From the NCBI RefSeq assembly GCF_016595245.1, contig NZ_JAENHM010000059.1:62001-126000 (forward strand): a stretch of DNA of 64,000 nucleotides, written 5' to 3'. Under the pieces are notes generated by a model. The model worked only from the letters and a program-made list of their open reading frames with translations. It was not told the DNA's origin and did no database searches. Position 1 is the stretch's first letter. The number at the start of each line of letters is the position of its first letter. Origin of the DNA: Azospirillum endophyticum. Lineage in GTDB: Bacteria > Pseudomonadota > Alphaproteobacteria > Azospirillales > Azospirillaceae. A program made the translations under genes and the position numbers. Of this stretch, positions 1 to 8,220 are shown piece by piece.

Positions 1-954
1 CTGGGAGCGGATCCTGGATTCAAGGTCTCCCAGCCCGGCGCTCATGATGGCGAGGCTGTCGTTGATCGCCTCGATCCGCTGCTTGGTCAGATCCTGGAAC
101 TGCATGCCGGTGATGACATGGGCGATGGTGGCGGACATGTCGGACGATACCGAGGCGGCGGTTTCCAGCACCGATTGGAAATGGCTGGTCTGCGCCACCA
201 GGTTGTCCATCGTCTTGTCGACGCGCTCCTTGGCCAGCATCTGCGGCGACATGTCGGTGTTGGCGATCTGGCGCAGGATGTCGTGGCCGTTGCGCACGCC
301 CTTCACCACGGCGGTGACCGTGCCGCGCATCCGGTCCGCCAGTTCGCCGGTGGAGCGGGAGAGGTGCCGCACCTCCTGCGCGACCACGGCGAAGGTGCGC
401 CCGGCCTCGCCGGCACGGCTGGCCTCGATGGTGGCGTTCAGGGCCAGGAAGTTGGTCTGCCGGTTGATGCCGTCGATGTCGCCGATCGATTTTTCCAGCT
501 CGGCCACGTCCTTCTGCACATCGTCGAGCAGATAGACCATGGTCATGGCGTGGCGCGACAGGGTGACGATGTTGGTCACCATGTCGGTGATGATGTCCTG
601 CATGCCGACGACCAGCGTGTCGAGCGGCACCCGTTCGCCGTCGACGTCGACCGAACCGGCCATGGCGACGATCTGGGCCACCCGCTCCGATTGTTCCAGC
701 GCCTTCTGGGCCAGTTCGCGGAAGCGTTCCGACAGGTCGAGGGTGGAGGTCTCCACATGGTCCGACGTGCGGGTCAGTTCGCTCTGCACGATGTCGAGCG
801 TACGGCGCTGCACGTCGGCGAAGCCGAGCCAGGTCGACAGAAGCTCCGCGGTGACCGCGACCTTGGCGCCGCCATCCAGGACGCTGTCCGGGAGCGTGGC
901 CGCGGCATCGGAAGCACCATTCCTGTGGGCATCGTGGGCGGCGGGGATAGACAT
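1..954 (-). CDS. Soluble methyl-accepting chemotaxis protein, C-terminus cut by window edge
   Basis: This gene encodes a chemoreceptor signalling protein that would control CheA through CheW. It starts with ATG at 954 and stays open to base 1, giving 318 codons without a stop. The conserved hairpin tip is readable as INRQTNFLALNATIEA followed by ASRAGEAGRTFAVVAQEVR. The roughly 150 residues before the tip contain no hydrophobic segment, so the protein appears cytoplasmic. No recognisable ligand domain is visible, although a small helical N-terminal region cannot be excluded. It lies 41 bases downstream of cheB on the same strand and is probably the last gene of the che operon. The end beyond base 1 is not seen. 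Confidence 0.88.
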   Translation of the reverse strand, partial: MSIPAAHDAHRNGASDAAATLPDSVLDGGAKVAVTAELLSTWLGFADVQRRTLDIVQSELTRTSDHVETSTLDLSERFRELAQKALEQSERVAQIVAMAGSVDVDGERVPLDTLVVGMQDIITDMVTNIVTLSRHAMTMVYLLDDVQKDVAELEKSIGDIDGINRQTNFLALNATIEASRAGEAGRTFAVVAQEVRHLSRSTGELADRMRGTVTAVVKGVRNGHDILRQIANTDMSPQMLAKERVDKTMDNLVAQTSHFQSVLETAASVSSDMSATIAHVITGMQFQDLTKQRIEAINDSLAIMSAGLGDLESRIRSQ

Positions 955-995
955 GCTGGTGCTCCTTGGAAACTCGGCCCGGATGCCCGGTCAGA

Positions 996-2057
996 TCAGA
1001 GGGGGCGGTTGCGCTCGCCGGCGGCGTCGAAGGCGCGCAGCATTTCGGCGGGAATCTGGGAAAGCGGCAGTTCGGCCGAAACCGCGCCGGCCTCCTTGGC
1101 GGCGCGCGGCATTCCGTAGACGACGCAGCTCGATTCCTGCTCGCCGATGGTGAAGGCGCTGGCGTCATGCATCGCCTTCATGCCGATGGCGCCGTCCCGG
1201 CCCATGCCGGACAGGATGACGCCGACGGCATTGCCGCCGGCCGCCTTGGCGACGGAGGCGAACAGCACGTCGACCGATGGGCGGTGGCCGCTGACCGCGG
1301 GGGTGTCCTGGATGTGGCAGACGAAGCCGGCGGTGTCGCGGACGATGGCGAGATGGCGGTCGCCGGGGGCGATCAGCACCAGCCCCTGCGCCGGCCGGTC
1401 GCCATGGGCAGCCACCCGCACCGCCGGCGCCGACAGACGGTCGAGCCGGCCGGCGAAGCTGGGCACGTAGCTGGGCCCCATATGCTGGGTGATGACGATG
1501 GGCGGGCAATCGACCGGCATGGCGGCCAGCACGTCGCGGATGCGCTCCACCCCGCCGGTCGAGGCGCCGATGGCGATCAGCCGCTTGCCCGAGCCGGCAC
1601 GCCGCGGCGCCGGCAGGACGCCGTGGGCGGCGGCCGGACGGCGCATGGTCGGACGCGCGGTGGCGGCGACGCGGATCTTGGAGGCCAGTTCCGTCGCCAT
1701 CGCCTCGAACCCGAGTCCGTCGGACCCGACGGGCTTGGCGATGCAATCGACCGCGCCCAGTTCCAACGCGCGGATGGCGGCGTCGGATCCTTCACGGGTC
1801 AGGGAGGAGACCATGATGACCGGTGTAGGCCGCAGCGTCATGATCTTCTCGAGGAAGGACAGGCCGTCCATCTTCGGCATCTCGACGTCCAGGGTGATGA
1901 CGTCGGGGTTGGTGGCCTTGATGACCTCGCGGGCCTCGAAGGCGTCGCGGGCGATGCCGGCGACCTCCATCCCCGGCTCGCGGGTCAGGATATCCTTCAG
2001 CATCTCGCGCATCAGGGCGCTGTCGTCGACGATGACGACACGGATCGGTCTGGGCAT
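996..2057 (-). CDS. cheB: CheB protein-glutamate methylesterase/glutamine deamidase
   Basis: CheB removes methyl groups from chemoreceptors during adaptation and can deamidate receptor glutamines. The 353-residue protein has the standard two-domain layout. A receiver domain covers about residues 1-125, with the acidic pair DD11-12 and phospho-acceptor D57 in TLDVEMPKMDG. A linker leads to the methylesterase domain at about 160-350. Its triad is visible as S166 (IGASTGG), H192 (ITQHMGPSYVP) and D288 (GMGRDGAIGM). It starts 3 bases after the cheD stop, so translation is probably coupled. All catalytic residues are intact. Confidence 0.97.
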   Translation of the reverse strand: MPRPIRVVIVDDSALMREMLKDILTREPGMEVAGIARDAFEAREVIKATNPDVITLDVEMPKMDGLSFLEKIMTLRPTPVIMVSSLTREGSDAAIRALELGAVDCIAKPVGSDGLGFEAMATELASKIRVAATARPTMRRPAAAHGVLPAPRRAGSGKRLIAIGASTGGVERIRDVLAAMPVDCPPIVITQHMGPSYVPSFAGRLDRLSAPAVRVAAHGDRPAQGLVLIAPGDRHLAIVRDTAGFVCHIQDTPAVSGHRPSVDVLFASVAKAAGGNAVGVILSGMGRDGAIGMKAMHDASAFTIGEQESSCVVYGMPRAAKEAGAVSAELPLSQIPAEMLRAFDAAGERNRPL

Positions 2058-2060
2058 CGG

Positions 2061-2753
2061 TCAGCTCCCTCCCGGATCGGCGGGTGCGAACAATTCGACG
2101 TCACCCTCGTCCGGGGGGCGGCCCGGATGGGTGATGAACCGCCGTTCGCGGGTGACGGTGTCGACCGCCGCCTCCGGCCGCAACAGGCGGCGCAGTGCGC
2201 GGCCGCTGTGCGGGAAATAATGCAGGCGCCGGGCGGAGCCGCCGCCAAGATCGTGGCCGGCCAAAACCAGCCCCTCCGCCCGCACATACTCGAGCGCGAA
2301 GCGGCTGTTCAGCCCGCCGATGTCGTAGCTCGACTCGATGACCCGGCCGCCGCCGAACAGCTTGACCTGCAAGTGCCGGCGCTCCGCCCCCGCCGCCAGC
2401 AGCGCGTTGATCAGCCGCTCCATCGCGACCGAGCCGTAGCGCGCGGCCAGCCCTGCCCCCTCCAGTTCGCTCGCCGGCAGGTCGGGCAGCATGAAATGGT
2501 TCATGCCGCCGATGCCCCGCACCGGGTCGTGGATGCAGGCGGCCACGCAGGATCCCAGCGTCGTGGCGATCATCAGGTCGGGGCGGTCGCTGACCGCCTG
2601 CTGGCCGAGCGCGATCTTGACGGTGTCGACCTTGAATTCCTGGTTGAAGTAGCGCCCGCTTCCCATGCGGCGGGACGTCGCGACCGGGCCGGGGACATGG
2701 GGGCCGGAGTCCTGAATCTCGGATTCTCGGCCGGGGACGGGGGAGGCGATCAT
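2061..2753 (-). CDS. cheD: CheD chemoreceptor glutamine deamidase
   Basis: CheD deamidates specific glutamines in chemoreceptors and in some bacteria interacts with CheC or CheB. The 230-residue protein shows the family's active-site signatures: the nucleophile C69 in TTLGSCVAACI and H86 in GGMNHFMLP. The first 40 residues are unusually long and polar, so translation may begin later than the ATG at 2753; the family core starts near residue 42. It is tightly packed between cheR and cheB with gaps of 3 bases on each side. CheD in this position is typical of alphaproteobacterial clusters that also carry CheR and CheB. Confidence 0.94.
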   Translation of the reverse strand: MIASPVPGRESEIQDSGPHVPGPVATSRRMGSGRYFNQEFKVDTVKIALGQQAVSDRPDLMIATTLGSCVAACIHDPVRGIGGMNHFMLPDLPASELEGAGLAARYGSVAMERLINALLAAGAERRHLQVKLFGGGRVIESSYDIGGLNSRFALEYVRAEGLVLAGHDLGGGSARRLHYFPHSGRALRRLLRPEAAVDTVTRERRFITHPGRPPDEGDVELFAPADPGGS

Positions 2754-2756
2754 CGC

Positions 2757-3668
2757 TCAGCCCCTCCGGTAGATCGTTGGACCGGCTTGGCGGAACAGGT
2801 TCGACACGCCGTACAGGCTCTCCGAATGACCGAGGAACAGATGGCCGCCGGGGCGGAGCATCCGGGCAAAATTCTCGATCACCTGCATCCGGCCGGGCCG
2901 GTCGAAATAGATCAGGACATTGCGGCAGAAGATCGCGTCGAACGGGCCGGACATCGGCCAATGTTCCAGCAGGTTCAAGGGCTTGACGGTCACGAGCCGT
3001 TTCAGCTCGTCGCCCATCGCCACCGCCGGCTCGCCATCCAGCCGGATATCGGCGGTGAAGCGCTGGCGGATGGCGGGCGGGATGCCGGTGGTGCCGGACA
3101 GCGGGTAGATGCCGCGCCGGGCGGTGTCCACCATATGGGTGTCGATGTCGGTGGCGAGGATGCGGGCGTCCCAGCGGCGGAGATCCGCTCCCATCGTCGC
3201 GACCAGCACCATCGCCATGCTGTAGGGCTCCGGTCCGGAGGAGCAGCCGGCCGACCACAGCCGCAGCCGCGGCTTCGGCCGCCCGGCATTCAGCGCCCGC
3301 ACCTCCGGCAGGACGGTGGAGGCCAGGAAGTCGAAATGGTGCGATTCGCGATAGAAGCTGGTCAGGTTGGTGGTCAACGCATTGACCAGGAAGCCGATCT
3401 CGTCCGGATTGTCCTCTCCCTGCAGCAGGGCGCAATAGGCGTCGAAATCGGGCAGCCGCAGTTCGCGCAGGCGGCGCGCCAGCCGGGCATAGACCATTTC
3501 CGCCTTGTGCGGGGCCAGCGCGATGCCGGCCAGCTGGTAGAGCAGTCCGGCGATCAGCTCGAAATGATGCCGTTCGAAATGGAATTCGCGCGCGCACCCA
3601 TACGCCTCGGCCGCGCTGTGCCGCGGCACCGCCGAATCGGTCGACAGGGCTGATGGGCGCTCGGTCAT
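2757..3668 (-). CDS. cheR: CheR chemoreceptor glutamate methyltransferase
   Basis: CheR transfers methyl groups from S-adenosylmethionine to receptor glutamates. I chose the ATG at 3668 (MTERPSAL, 303 residues). Upstream in-frame codons give an arginine- and proline-rich extension unlike the family and run over the small ORF and intergenic region. The helical N-terminal domain covers about residues 30-105 and ends in TNLTSFYRE. The SAM-binding loop reads LWSAGCSSGPEPYSMAM near residue 140; the usual GEEPYS is GPEPYS here. The C-terminal motif FCRNVLIYFD is typical of CheR. It is followed 3 bases later by cheD. Confidence 0.95.
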   Translation of the reverse strand: MTERPSALSTDSAVPRHSAAEAYGCAREFHFERHHFELIAGLLYQLAGIALAPHKAEMVYARLARRLRELRLPDFDAYCALLQGEDNPDEIGFLVNALTTNLTSFYRESHHFDFLASTVLPEVRALNAGRPKPRLRLWSAGCSSGPEPYSMAMVLVATMGADLRRWDARILATDIDTHMVDTARRGIYPLSGTTGIPPAIRQRFTADIRLDGEPAVAMGDELKRLVTVKPLNLLEHWPMSGPFDAIFCRNVLIYFDRPGRMQVIENFARMLRPGGHLFLGHSESLYGVSNLFRQAGPTIYRRG

Positions 3669-3687
3669 CGCGGCACCGGGGACATCG

Positions 3688-3834
3688 TCAGGCACTCTGG
3701 GCGGCGCATCGAACCTTGCGGTCCGGCATCTTGCGATCGAGGGTGAAGGCGGTCGTCCGACGGCGCAGCCGTTCGGCGACCCGCATGGCGCTCGGGACGC
3801 TGCCCGCTTGGGCGGTCGTGCCGTCGGTGGACAT
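3688..3834 (-). CDS. Small unrecognised ORF between cheW and cheR (48 residues)
   Basis: An ATG at 3834 opens a 48-residue frame beginning MSTDGTTAQAGSVPSAMR. It is preceded by a purine-rich GGAGGGAG about 8 bases upstream, a good Shine-Dalgarno match, which is the main support for translation. The product is basic in its middle (RLRRRTTAF), has no membrane segment, and matches no family I recognise. It fills the otherwise empty space between cheW and cheR and would be cotranscribed with them. It could be a real small che-operon gene or chance coding in a leader. Confidence 0.45.
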   Translation of the reverse strand: MSTDGTTAQAGSVPSAMRVAERLRRRTTAFTLDRKMPDRKVRCAAQSA

Positions 3835-3903
3835 CGGTGACGCTCCCTCCGCTTCCTGCTTCTTGCCGGGGCTCGCCCGCCCGGGCACCCGGACCGGCCG
3901 AGG

Positions 3904-4449
3904 TCAGGTCGGTTCCAGCATTGCGCGGGGGACGGCGTCCTGGTCGACATGCTCGCCCGCGAACAGCTTGCCGACGTTCAGCAGGGTCACCATGCGGTTT
4001 TCGGCGGTGTAGAGACCGCTGAGATACTCGGCGTCGACCAGACCGCTGTCGATGTCGGGCGGCGGCTTGATCGCCTCATGCCCGATGGCGAGGATGTCGG
4101 AAATGGCGTCGACCAGGATGCCGCGCGTGCGCTCGCCCACCTGCATCACCACCACGACATGGCGCTTCGTCACCTGGGTCGGTCCACCGCCGAAGCGGGC
4201 GCGCAGGTCGAAGATCGGGATGATGATGCCGCGCAGGTTGACGACGCCGCGGACATAGTCGGGCAGGTTCGGCAGGCGGCTTTCCGGCGTCCAGCCGCGG
4301 ATTTCACGCACGGCCAGGATGTTGACGCCGTATTCCTCGCTGCCGACCGTGAAGGTGACGTACTGCTCCTCCGACCCGTTGGCGATGCCGCCGGCGGGCT
4401 GGAGGTCGGTGCGCGAGGTGACGGGGGCGATTGCGGTGGAACTGCTCAT
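3904..4449 (-). CDS. cheW: CheW chemotaxis coupling protein
   Basis: CheW links chemoreceptors to the CheA kinase. The 181-residue protein consists of one CheW/SH3-like domain with a 30-residue polar N-terminal extension. Recognisable family features are EYGVNILAVREIRGW near residues 37-52, the LPNLPDYVRGVVNLRG segment at about 58-73, and FDLRARFGG. It starts 9 bases after the cheA stop at 4459, consistent with coupled expression. Length and motifs are normal for a stand-alone CheW. Confidence 0.96.
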   Translation of the reverse strand: MSSSTAIAPVTSRTDLQPAGGIANGSEEQYVTFTVGSEEYGVNILAVREIRGWTPESRLPNLPDYVRGVVNLRGIIIPIFDLRARFGGGPTQVTKRHVVVVMQVGERTRGILVDAISDILAIGHEAIKPPPDIDSGLVDAEYLSGLYTAENRMVTLLNVGKLFAGEHVDQDAVPRAMLEPT

Positions 4450-4458
4450 CGCTGGGCC

Positions 4459-6777
4459 TCAAACCGTTTGGCGTTGACGCTGGCCGCCCCGGTCCGCCGG
4501 GGCGGCCAGGGACGGGATGGTGGGGGCGGACGCGCCGCCGCTGTTTGCGGAGCCGTGGCGGCTCATTTCGCGCAAGCCCGCCACGTCGAGGATCAGGGCG
4601 ACCCGGCCGTCGCCGAGGATGGTCGCGGCGGCGACGCCGTCCAGCCGGCGGAAGTTGGCTTCCAGGCTCTTGATGACGACCTGCTGCTGGCCCAGCACCT
4701 CGTCGACGACAAGGCCGAGGCGGGAGCCGTCCTCCGTCTCCACCAGGACGACCAACCCCTTGGTGGCATCGTCGATGGCCTTGGGGATGCCGAACAGCCG
4801 GTGCAGATGCACCAGCCGCACATATTCGCCGCGCGCCATGATGACGTCGCACTTGTTGACCAGCCCGTGCAGGTCGGCGGGCTTCGGCCGCAGGCTCTCC
4901 ACGATGTTGGTCAGCGGCAGGACGAAGCGCTCGTCGCCCACCGAGATCACCATGCCGTCCAGCACCGCCAGCGTCAGCGGCAGCGACAGGACGAAGCGCG
5001 AGCCTTCGCCCGGCGCCGAATAGACGCCGATGCGGCCGCCCAGGCTGGAGATGTTGCGCCGCACCACGTCCATGCCGACGCCGCGGCCGGACAGGTTCGA
5101 CACCTGGTCGACGGTGGAGAAGCCGGGCAGGAAGATCAGGTTGTCGATCTCCTCGTCCGACAGGGCGGATCCCGGCTGGACAAGCCCCTTCTCGATCGCC
5201 TTGGACAGGACCTTGGCGCGGTTGATGCCGCGGCCGTCGTCGGTCACCTCGATGACGATGCGGCCGGACCGGTGGGCGGCCGACAGATGCACGGTGCCGG
5301 CGCGCGGCTTGCCGACGCGCTCGCGCTCCTCCGGGCCTTCCAGCCCGTGGTCGATGGAGTTGCGGATCATGTGGGTCAGCGGGTCGACGAGGTTCTCCAC
5401 CACCGTCTTGTCGACCTCCGTCGTTTCGCCCGACGTGACCAGCATCACCTCCTTGCCGGTCATGGCGGCGCATTCGCGCACCAGCCGCGGCATGCGCGAG
5501 AAGACGCTGGAGACCGGCTGCGCGCGGATCGACATCACGTTCTCGCGCAGCTCGCGGGTGTGCTGGGCGAGACCTTCCAGCCCCTCCAGAAGTTCCTGGA
5601 ACTGGCCCGGCGGCAGGTCGCGCAGATGTTCCGCGATCATCGCCTGGGTGATGACCATCTCGCCGACCATGTTCACCAGACGGTCGATCTTGTCGAGGTC
5701 GACACGGATGGTGTGGGTGGTCGGCCCGGCATGGTCGCCCCCCGTGCCGCCGCCATTCGCACGCTTGGCGCCGTCGCCGGGCTTCGCCGAGCCGGAGGTG
5801 GCGACCGGCGCCGGCGGGGCGACCGGCGGGGGAGGGGGAACGACCGGTTCCGGCAGATTGGCGGCCGGCTGGACGGAAGGCGGCCGGACGGGAGCCGGCT
5901 GCGCAGCAGGCGCGGGCTCGGCCGGCGGAATGATCGCGGGCGGCAGGGCTTCGGCGCTGATGCGGATGTCGCAGTCGTCGGCGACGAATTCGAACACGTC
6001 GTCGATCTGGGCGCGGCCGACCCGCGGATCCGCCAGCAGGGTCACCGTCCAGGACAAATACAGCAATTCGGCATCGAGGTCGCGCAGGGAGGGCAGCCGG
6101 TCCAGATGGCAGACCACCTCGGCATCGCCCAGCCGGCGCAGGGCGCGCAGCATGTAGGTCGGCTCGTTGCCGGACAGCAGCAGTTCGGCTTTCGGACGGA
6201 AGACGATGGTCCAGCGGACCTTGTCCCCGGGACTCTTGCCGCCGGGAACCGGGCCGGCGACGGGCGGCGGCTGGTCGTCGCGGGCGGCCTGGATGGCGGC
6301 CAGCGCATCGCCGAAGATGCCGGCCTCGTCATCCTCGTCGTCGGCATGGACCGTGGCGGGCGGCGGGGCCGGGGTCTCTTCCGCCGCCCCGGTCTTGCCC
6401 AGGAAACGGCGCAACGCCGCGATGGTGTCATCCGTCGTCCCGGCCGGGGGTTCCGTCCCGTCGTCGGCATGGGCCAGCAGGCGGGAGAGCACGTCGTTGG
6501 CACGGATCAGCGTGTCGACCAATTCGGTGCTGACCGGAATTTCGGCGTTGCGCACGCCGTCCATCACCGTTTCGAATTCATGGGCGAAGGCGACGAGGTC
6601 GCTGAAGCCGAAGGCGCCGCCGCCGCCCTTGATCGAATGGACGGCGCGGAAGATCGCATTCACCTCGTCCATGTCGATCTCGCCGGGGGCGAGGCGCAGC
6701 AATCCGGCCTCGGCAACCGCCAGGAGTTCGGCGCTTTCGTCGAAGTAGGTCTGCTTGAAGCGGCTGAGATCGTCCAC
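4459..6777 (-). CDS. cheA: CheA chemotaxis sensor histidine kinase
   Basis: CheA autophosphorylates and passes phosphate to CheY and CheB. The 772-residue protein has an N-terminal Hpt domain with phospho-acceptor H47 in FRAVHSIKGGGGAFGF. A proline- and alanine-rich linker of about 75 residues follows near 285-335. After it come dimerisation and GHKL ATPase segments, with the N-box HMIRNSIDHGLEG and G1 box VTDDGRGIN, and a C-terminal CheW-like domain. The middle region near 165-280 resembles a second regulatory module rather than a canonical P2 domain, but I cannot classify it. The gene sits centrally in the che operon, with cheY upstream and cheW downstream. Confidence 0.96.
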   Translation of the reverse strand: MDDLSRFKQTYFDESAELLAVAEAGLLRLAPGEIDMDEVNAIFRAVHSIKGGGGAFGFSDLVAFAHEFETVMDGVRNAEIPVSTELVDTLIRANDVLSRLLAHADDGTEPPAGTTDDTIAALRRFLGKTGAAEETPAPPPATVHADDEDDEAGIFGDALAAIQAARDDQPPPVAGPVPGGKSPGDKVRWTIVFRPKAELLLSGNEPTYMLRALRRLGDAEVVCHLDRLPSLRDLDAELLYLSWTVTLLADPRVGRAQIDDVFEFVADDCDIRISAEALPPAIIPPAEPAPAAQPAPVRPPSVQPAANLPEPVVPPPPPVAPPAPVATSGSAKPGDGAKRANGGGTGGDHAGPTTHTIRVDLDKIDRLVNMVGEMVITQAMIAEHLRDLPPGQFQELLEGLEGLAQHTRELRENVMSIRAQPVSSVFSRMPRLVRECAAMTGKEVMLVTSGETTEVDKTVVENLVDPLTHMIRNSIDHGLEGPEERERVGKPRAGTVHLSAAHRSGRIVIEVTDDGRGINRAKVLSKAIEKGLVQPGSALSDEEIDNLIFLPGFSTVDQVSNLSGRGVGMDVVRRNISSLGGRIGVYSAPGEGSRFVLSLPLTLAVLDGMVISVGDERFVLPLTNIVESLRPKPADLHGLVNKCDVIMARGEYVRLVHLHRLFGIPKAIDDATKGLVVLVETEDGSRLGLVVDEVLGQQQVVIKSLEANFRRLDGVAAATILGDGRVALILDVAGLREMSRHGSANSGGASAPTIPSLAAPADRGGQRQRQTV

Positions 6778-6811
6778 GGCTGTCCCCCTCCCTTGCGCTG
6801 ACGGCTTGCGG

Positions 6812-7189
6812 TCAGCCGCAGACCTTCTGCACCACCGACACCAGCTTGTCGGGGTTGAAGGGCTTCACGATCCAGCCGGTGGCTCCGGCGGCGCGGCCTT
6901 CGGCCTTCTTGCCGTCATCCGCTTCGGTGGTCAGCATCAGGATCGGCAGGGTGCGGTGGGCCGGGATGGCGCGCAGCCTGCGGATCAGGGTCAGCCCGTC
7001 CATCACCGGCATGTTCAGGTCGGTGATGACCAGATCGACCTTGGTCGTGGCGATGGCGCTCATCGCCTGCTGGCCGTCGGCGGCCTCGACCACCTCGTAG
7101 CCGGCACCCCGCAGGGTGAAGGACACCATGTCGCGCATGGTGCGCGAGTCATCCACCGTCATCACTGTCTTCTTCACGCTTGGCTCCAT
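6812..7189 (-). CDS. cheY: CheY-type single-domain response regulator
   Basis: This is a stand-alone receiver domain of 125 residues and the likely phosphorylation target of the adjacent CheA. It carries the acidic pair in TVDDSRTMRDM (D13, D14), the phospho-acceptor D57 in VITDLNMPVMDG, the conserved threonine in LMLTTEADDG, and the lysine of VKPFNPDKL. No output domain is present. Its ATG lies inside the 3' end of the STAS gene, with a 16-base overlap, implying coupled translation. Whether it acts on the flagellar motor or as a phosphate sink cannot be told from sequence. Confidence 0.95.
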   Translation of the reverse strand: MEPSVKKTVMTVDDSRTMRDMVSFTLRGAGYEVVEAADGQQAMSAIATTKVDLVITDLNMPVMDGLTLIRRLRAIPAHRTLPILMLTTEADDGKKAEGRAAGATGWIVKPFNPDKLVSVVQKVCG

Positions 7190-7488
7190 TGCTTCAGCCA
7201 GGCGGCGAGCCCCAGATCCTCGCAGGCTTCGGCGAGGATCTCGGACGGGGTGGCGACGGCGAAGGCGGCACCGCGTCCGGCCGCATCTCGGGCGGCGACG
7301 ACCAGTGCCTGGATGCAGGCGGCGCTGATGCGTTCCACCCCCTCCGCCTGGACGGTGACGTCCGCCGACGCCCTGACGGCAGCGCGCAGACTGTCGAGCA
7401 GGGGTTGCGCCATCGGCAAATCGAGGTCGCTCGGCAGGCCCAGGCGAATGCCCCCGTCATCCTCCTCCGTCCACTTGATCAGCGACAC
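7174..7488 (-). CDS. STAS-domain protein, first gene of the che operon
   Basis: The 104-residue product is a single STAS-like domain of the anti-sigma-factor-antagonist type. The conserved segment VERISAACIQALVVAAR corresponds to the STAS loop that carries the phosphorylatable serine; the residue here is the S of RISAA. Its position directly upstream of cheY, with overlapping coding sequence, indicates a role in the chemotaxis cluster, probably in protein-protein signalling, but the partner is unknown. There is no membrane segment. Confidence 0.8.
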   Translation of the reverse strand: MSLIKWTEEDDGGIRLGLPSDLDLPMAQPLLDSLRAAVRASADVTVQAEGVERISAACIQALVVAARDAAGRGAAFAVATPSEILAEACEDLGLAAWLKQWSQA

Positions 7489-7513
7489 GCTACCCCTCCG
7501 TCCAAAGCCGGCC

Positions 7514-7542
7514 CGCTCCTGCGCATTCCGGTTGCAGGAGCG
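7514..7542 (-). other. Hairpin in the presumed che-operon leader or promoter region
   Basis: A perfect 9-base inverted repeat (CGCTCCTGC and GCAGGAGCG) with an 11-base loop lies 26-54 bases upstream of the STAS start. A second, smaller stem (AAGCC/GGCTT) lies at 7574-7587. It could be an operator or a leader stem-loop for the che operon. No clear sigma-70 boxes were identified beside it. The rest of the 220-base gap between 7489 and 7708 holds short GC-rich repeats of GGCGCTCC near 7665-7690. Confidence 0.4.
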
Positions 7543-7708
7543 ACGTTGCCAGAAGGCGTCTCAAGGATTCGTTAAGCCCAAAGGCTTGGAGGACAAGGGA
7601 AGCGTTGGTAAGCCGGGGATAACCGCAGCCAAAATTGGGACATGGGTGCCGAGATGCTCCAGGGGGCGCTCCAGGAGGCGCTCCGGGAACGGCGCCGGAG
7701 CATGCGCC

Positions 7709-8200
7709 TCAGCCCGTCAGCCGGGCGATCAGCGGCCGGAACTCCGCCAGGACCGACTCGTAGACCGGCCGCTTGAAGGCGACGATCAGGCCTGGCAGCT
7801 CTTCCGCGTCGATCCATTTCCAGGCGTCGAATTCCGGATGGTCGGTGTCGAGCCGGATGTCGGTCTCGTCGCCGGTGAAGCGGGCCAGCATCCACATCTG
7901 TTCCTGCCCGCGCCAGCGGCCCTTCCAGACCTTGCCCAGCAGATCGTCGGGCAGGTCGTAGCGATGGGGGGCGGCGGTCATGGCGATGAACTCCGCCTTC
8001 GCGGTGCCGATCTCCTCCTCCAGTTCCCGGAAGGCGGCGCCGCGGGCGTCCTCGCCGTCGTCGACGCCGCCCTGCGGCATCTGCCAGTCGGCTTCCGACC
8101 CGCAGCGCTTGGCGACGAACACCTTGCCGCGGTCGTTCAGCAGCATGATGCCGACGCAGGGGCGGTAGGGCAGGGCGTTGCGGTCGATGGTGGGGGGCAT
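7709..8200 (-). CDS. rppH: RppH-type Nudix RNA pyrophosphohydrolase
   Basis: The protein is predicted to remove pyrophosphate from 5'-triphosphorylated RNA or to hydrolyse dinucleoside polyphosphates. With the ATG at 8200 it has 163 residues, the usual RppH size. The N-terminus (LPYRPCVGIMLLNDRGKVFV) and DWQMPQGGVDDGED are characteristic. The Nudix box spans about residues 44-66 and ends in RELEEEIG, with all metal-binding glutamates present. It follows the TSUP permease gene by 20 bases on the same strand and may be cotranscribed. Longer upstream readings run into that permease gene in another frame and were rejected. Confidence 0.93.
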   Translation of the reverse strand: MPPTIDRNALPYRPCVGIMLLNDRGKVFVAKRCGSEADWQMPQGGVDDGEDARGAAFRELEEEIGTAKAEFIAMTAAPHRYDLPDDLLGKVWKGRWRGQEQMWMLARFTGDETDIRLDTDHPEFDAWKWIDAEELPGLIVAFKRPVYESVLAEFRPLIARLTG

Positions 8201-8220
8201 GCCGGAGGGCTCCGTTCGGA

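Noticed and set aside
966..3653. An 895-codon open frame on the plus strand opposite cheB, cheD and cheR
   Set aside because: Histidine-, glycine- and arginine-rich composition typical of antisense frames in GC-rich DNA; the minus-strand genes have complete catalytic motifs.
3949..6801. A 950-codon open frame on the plus strand opposite cheW and cheA
   Set aside because: No domain, no ribosome site, and composition dominated by DHAVQG residues; it is the shadow of intact cheA.
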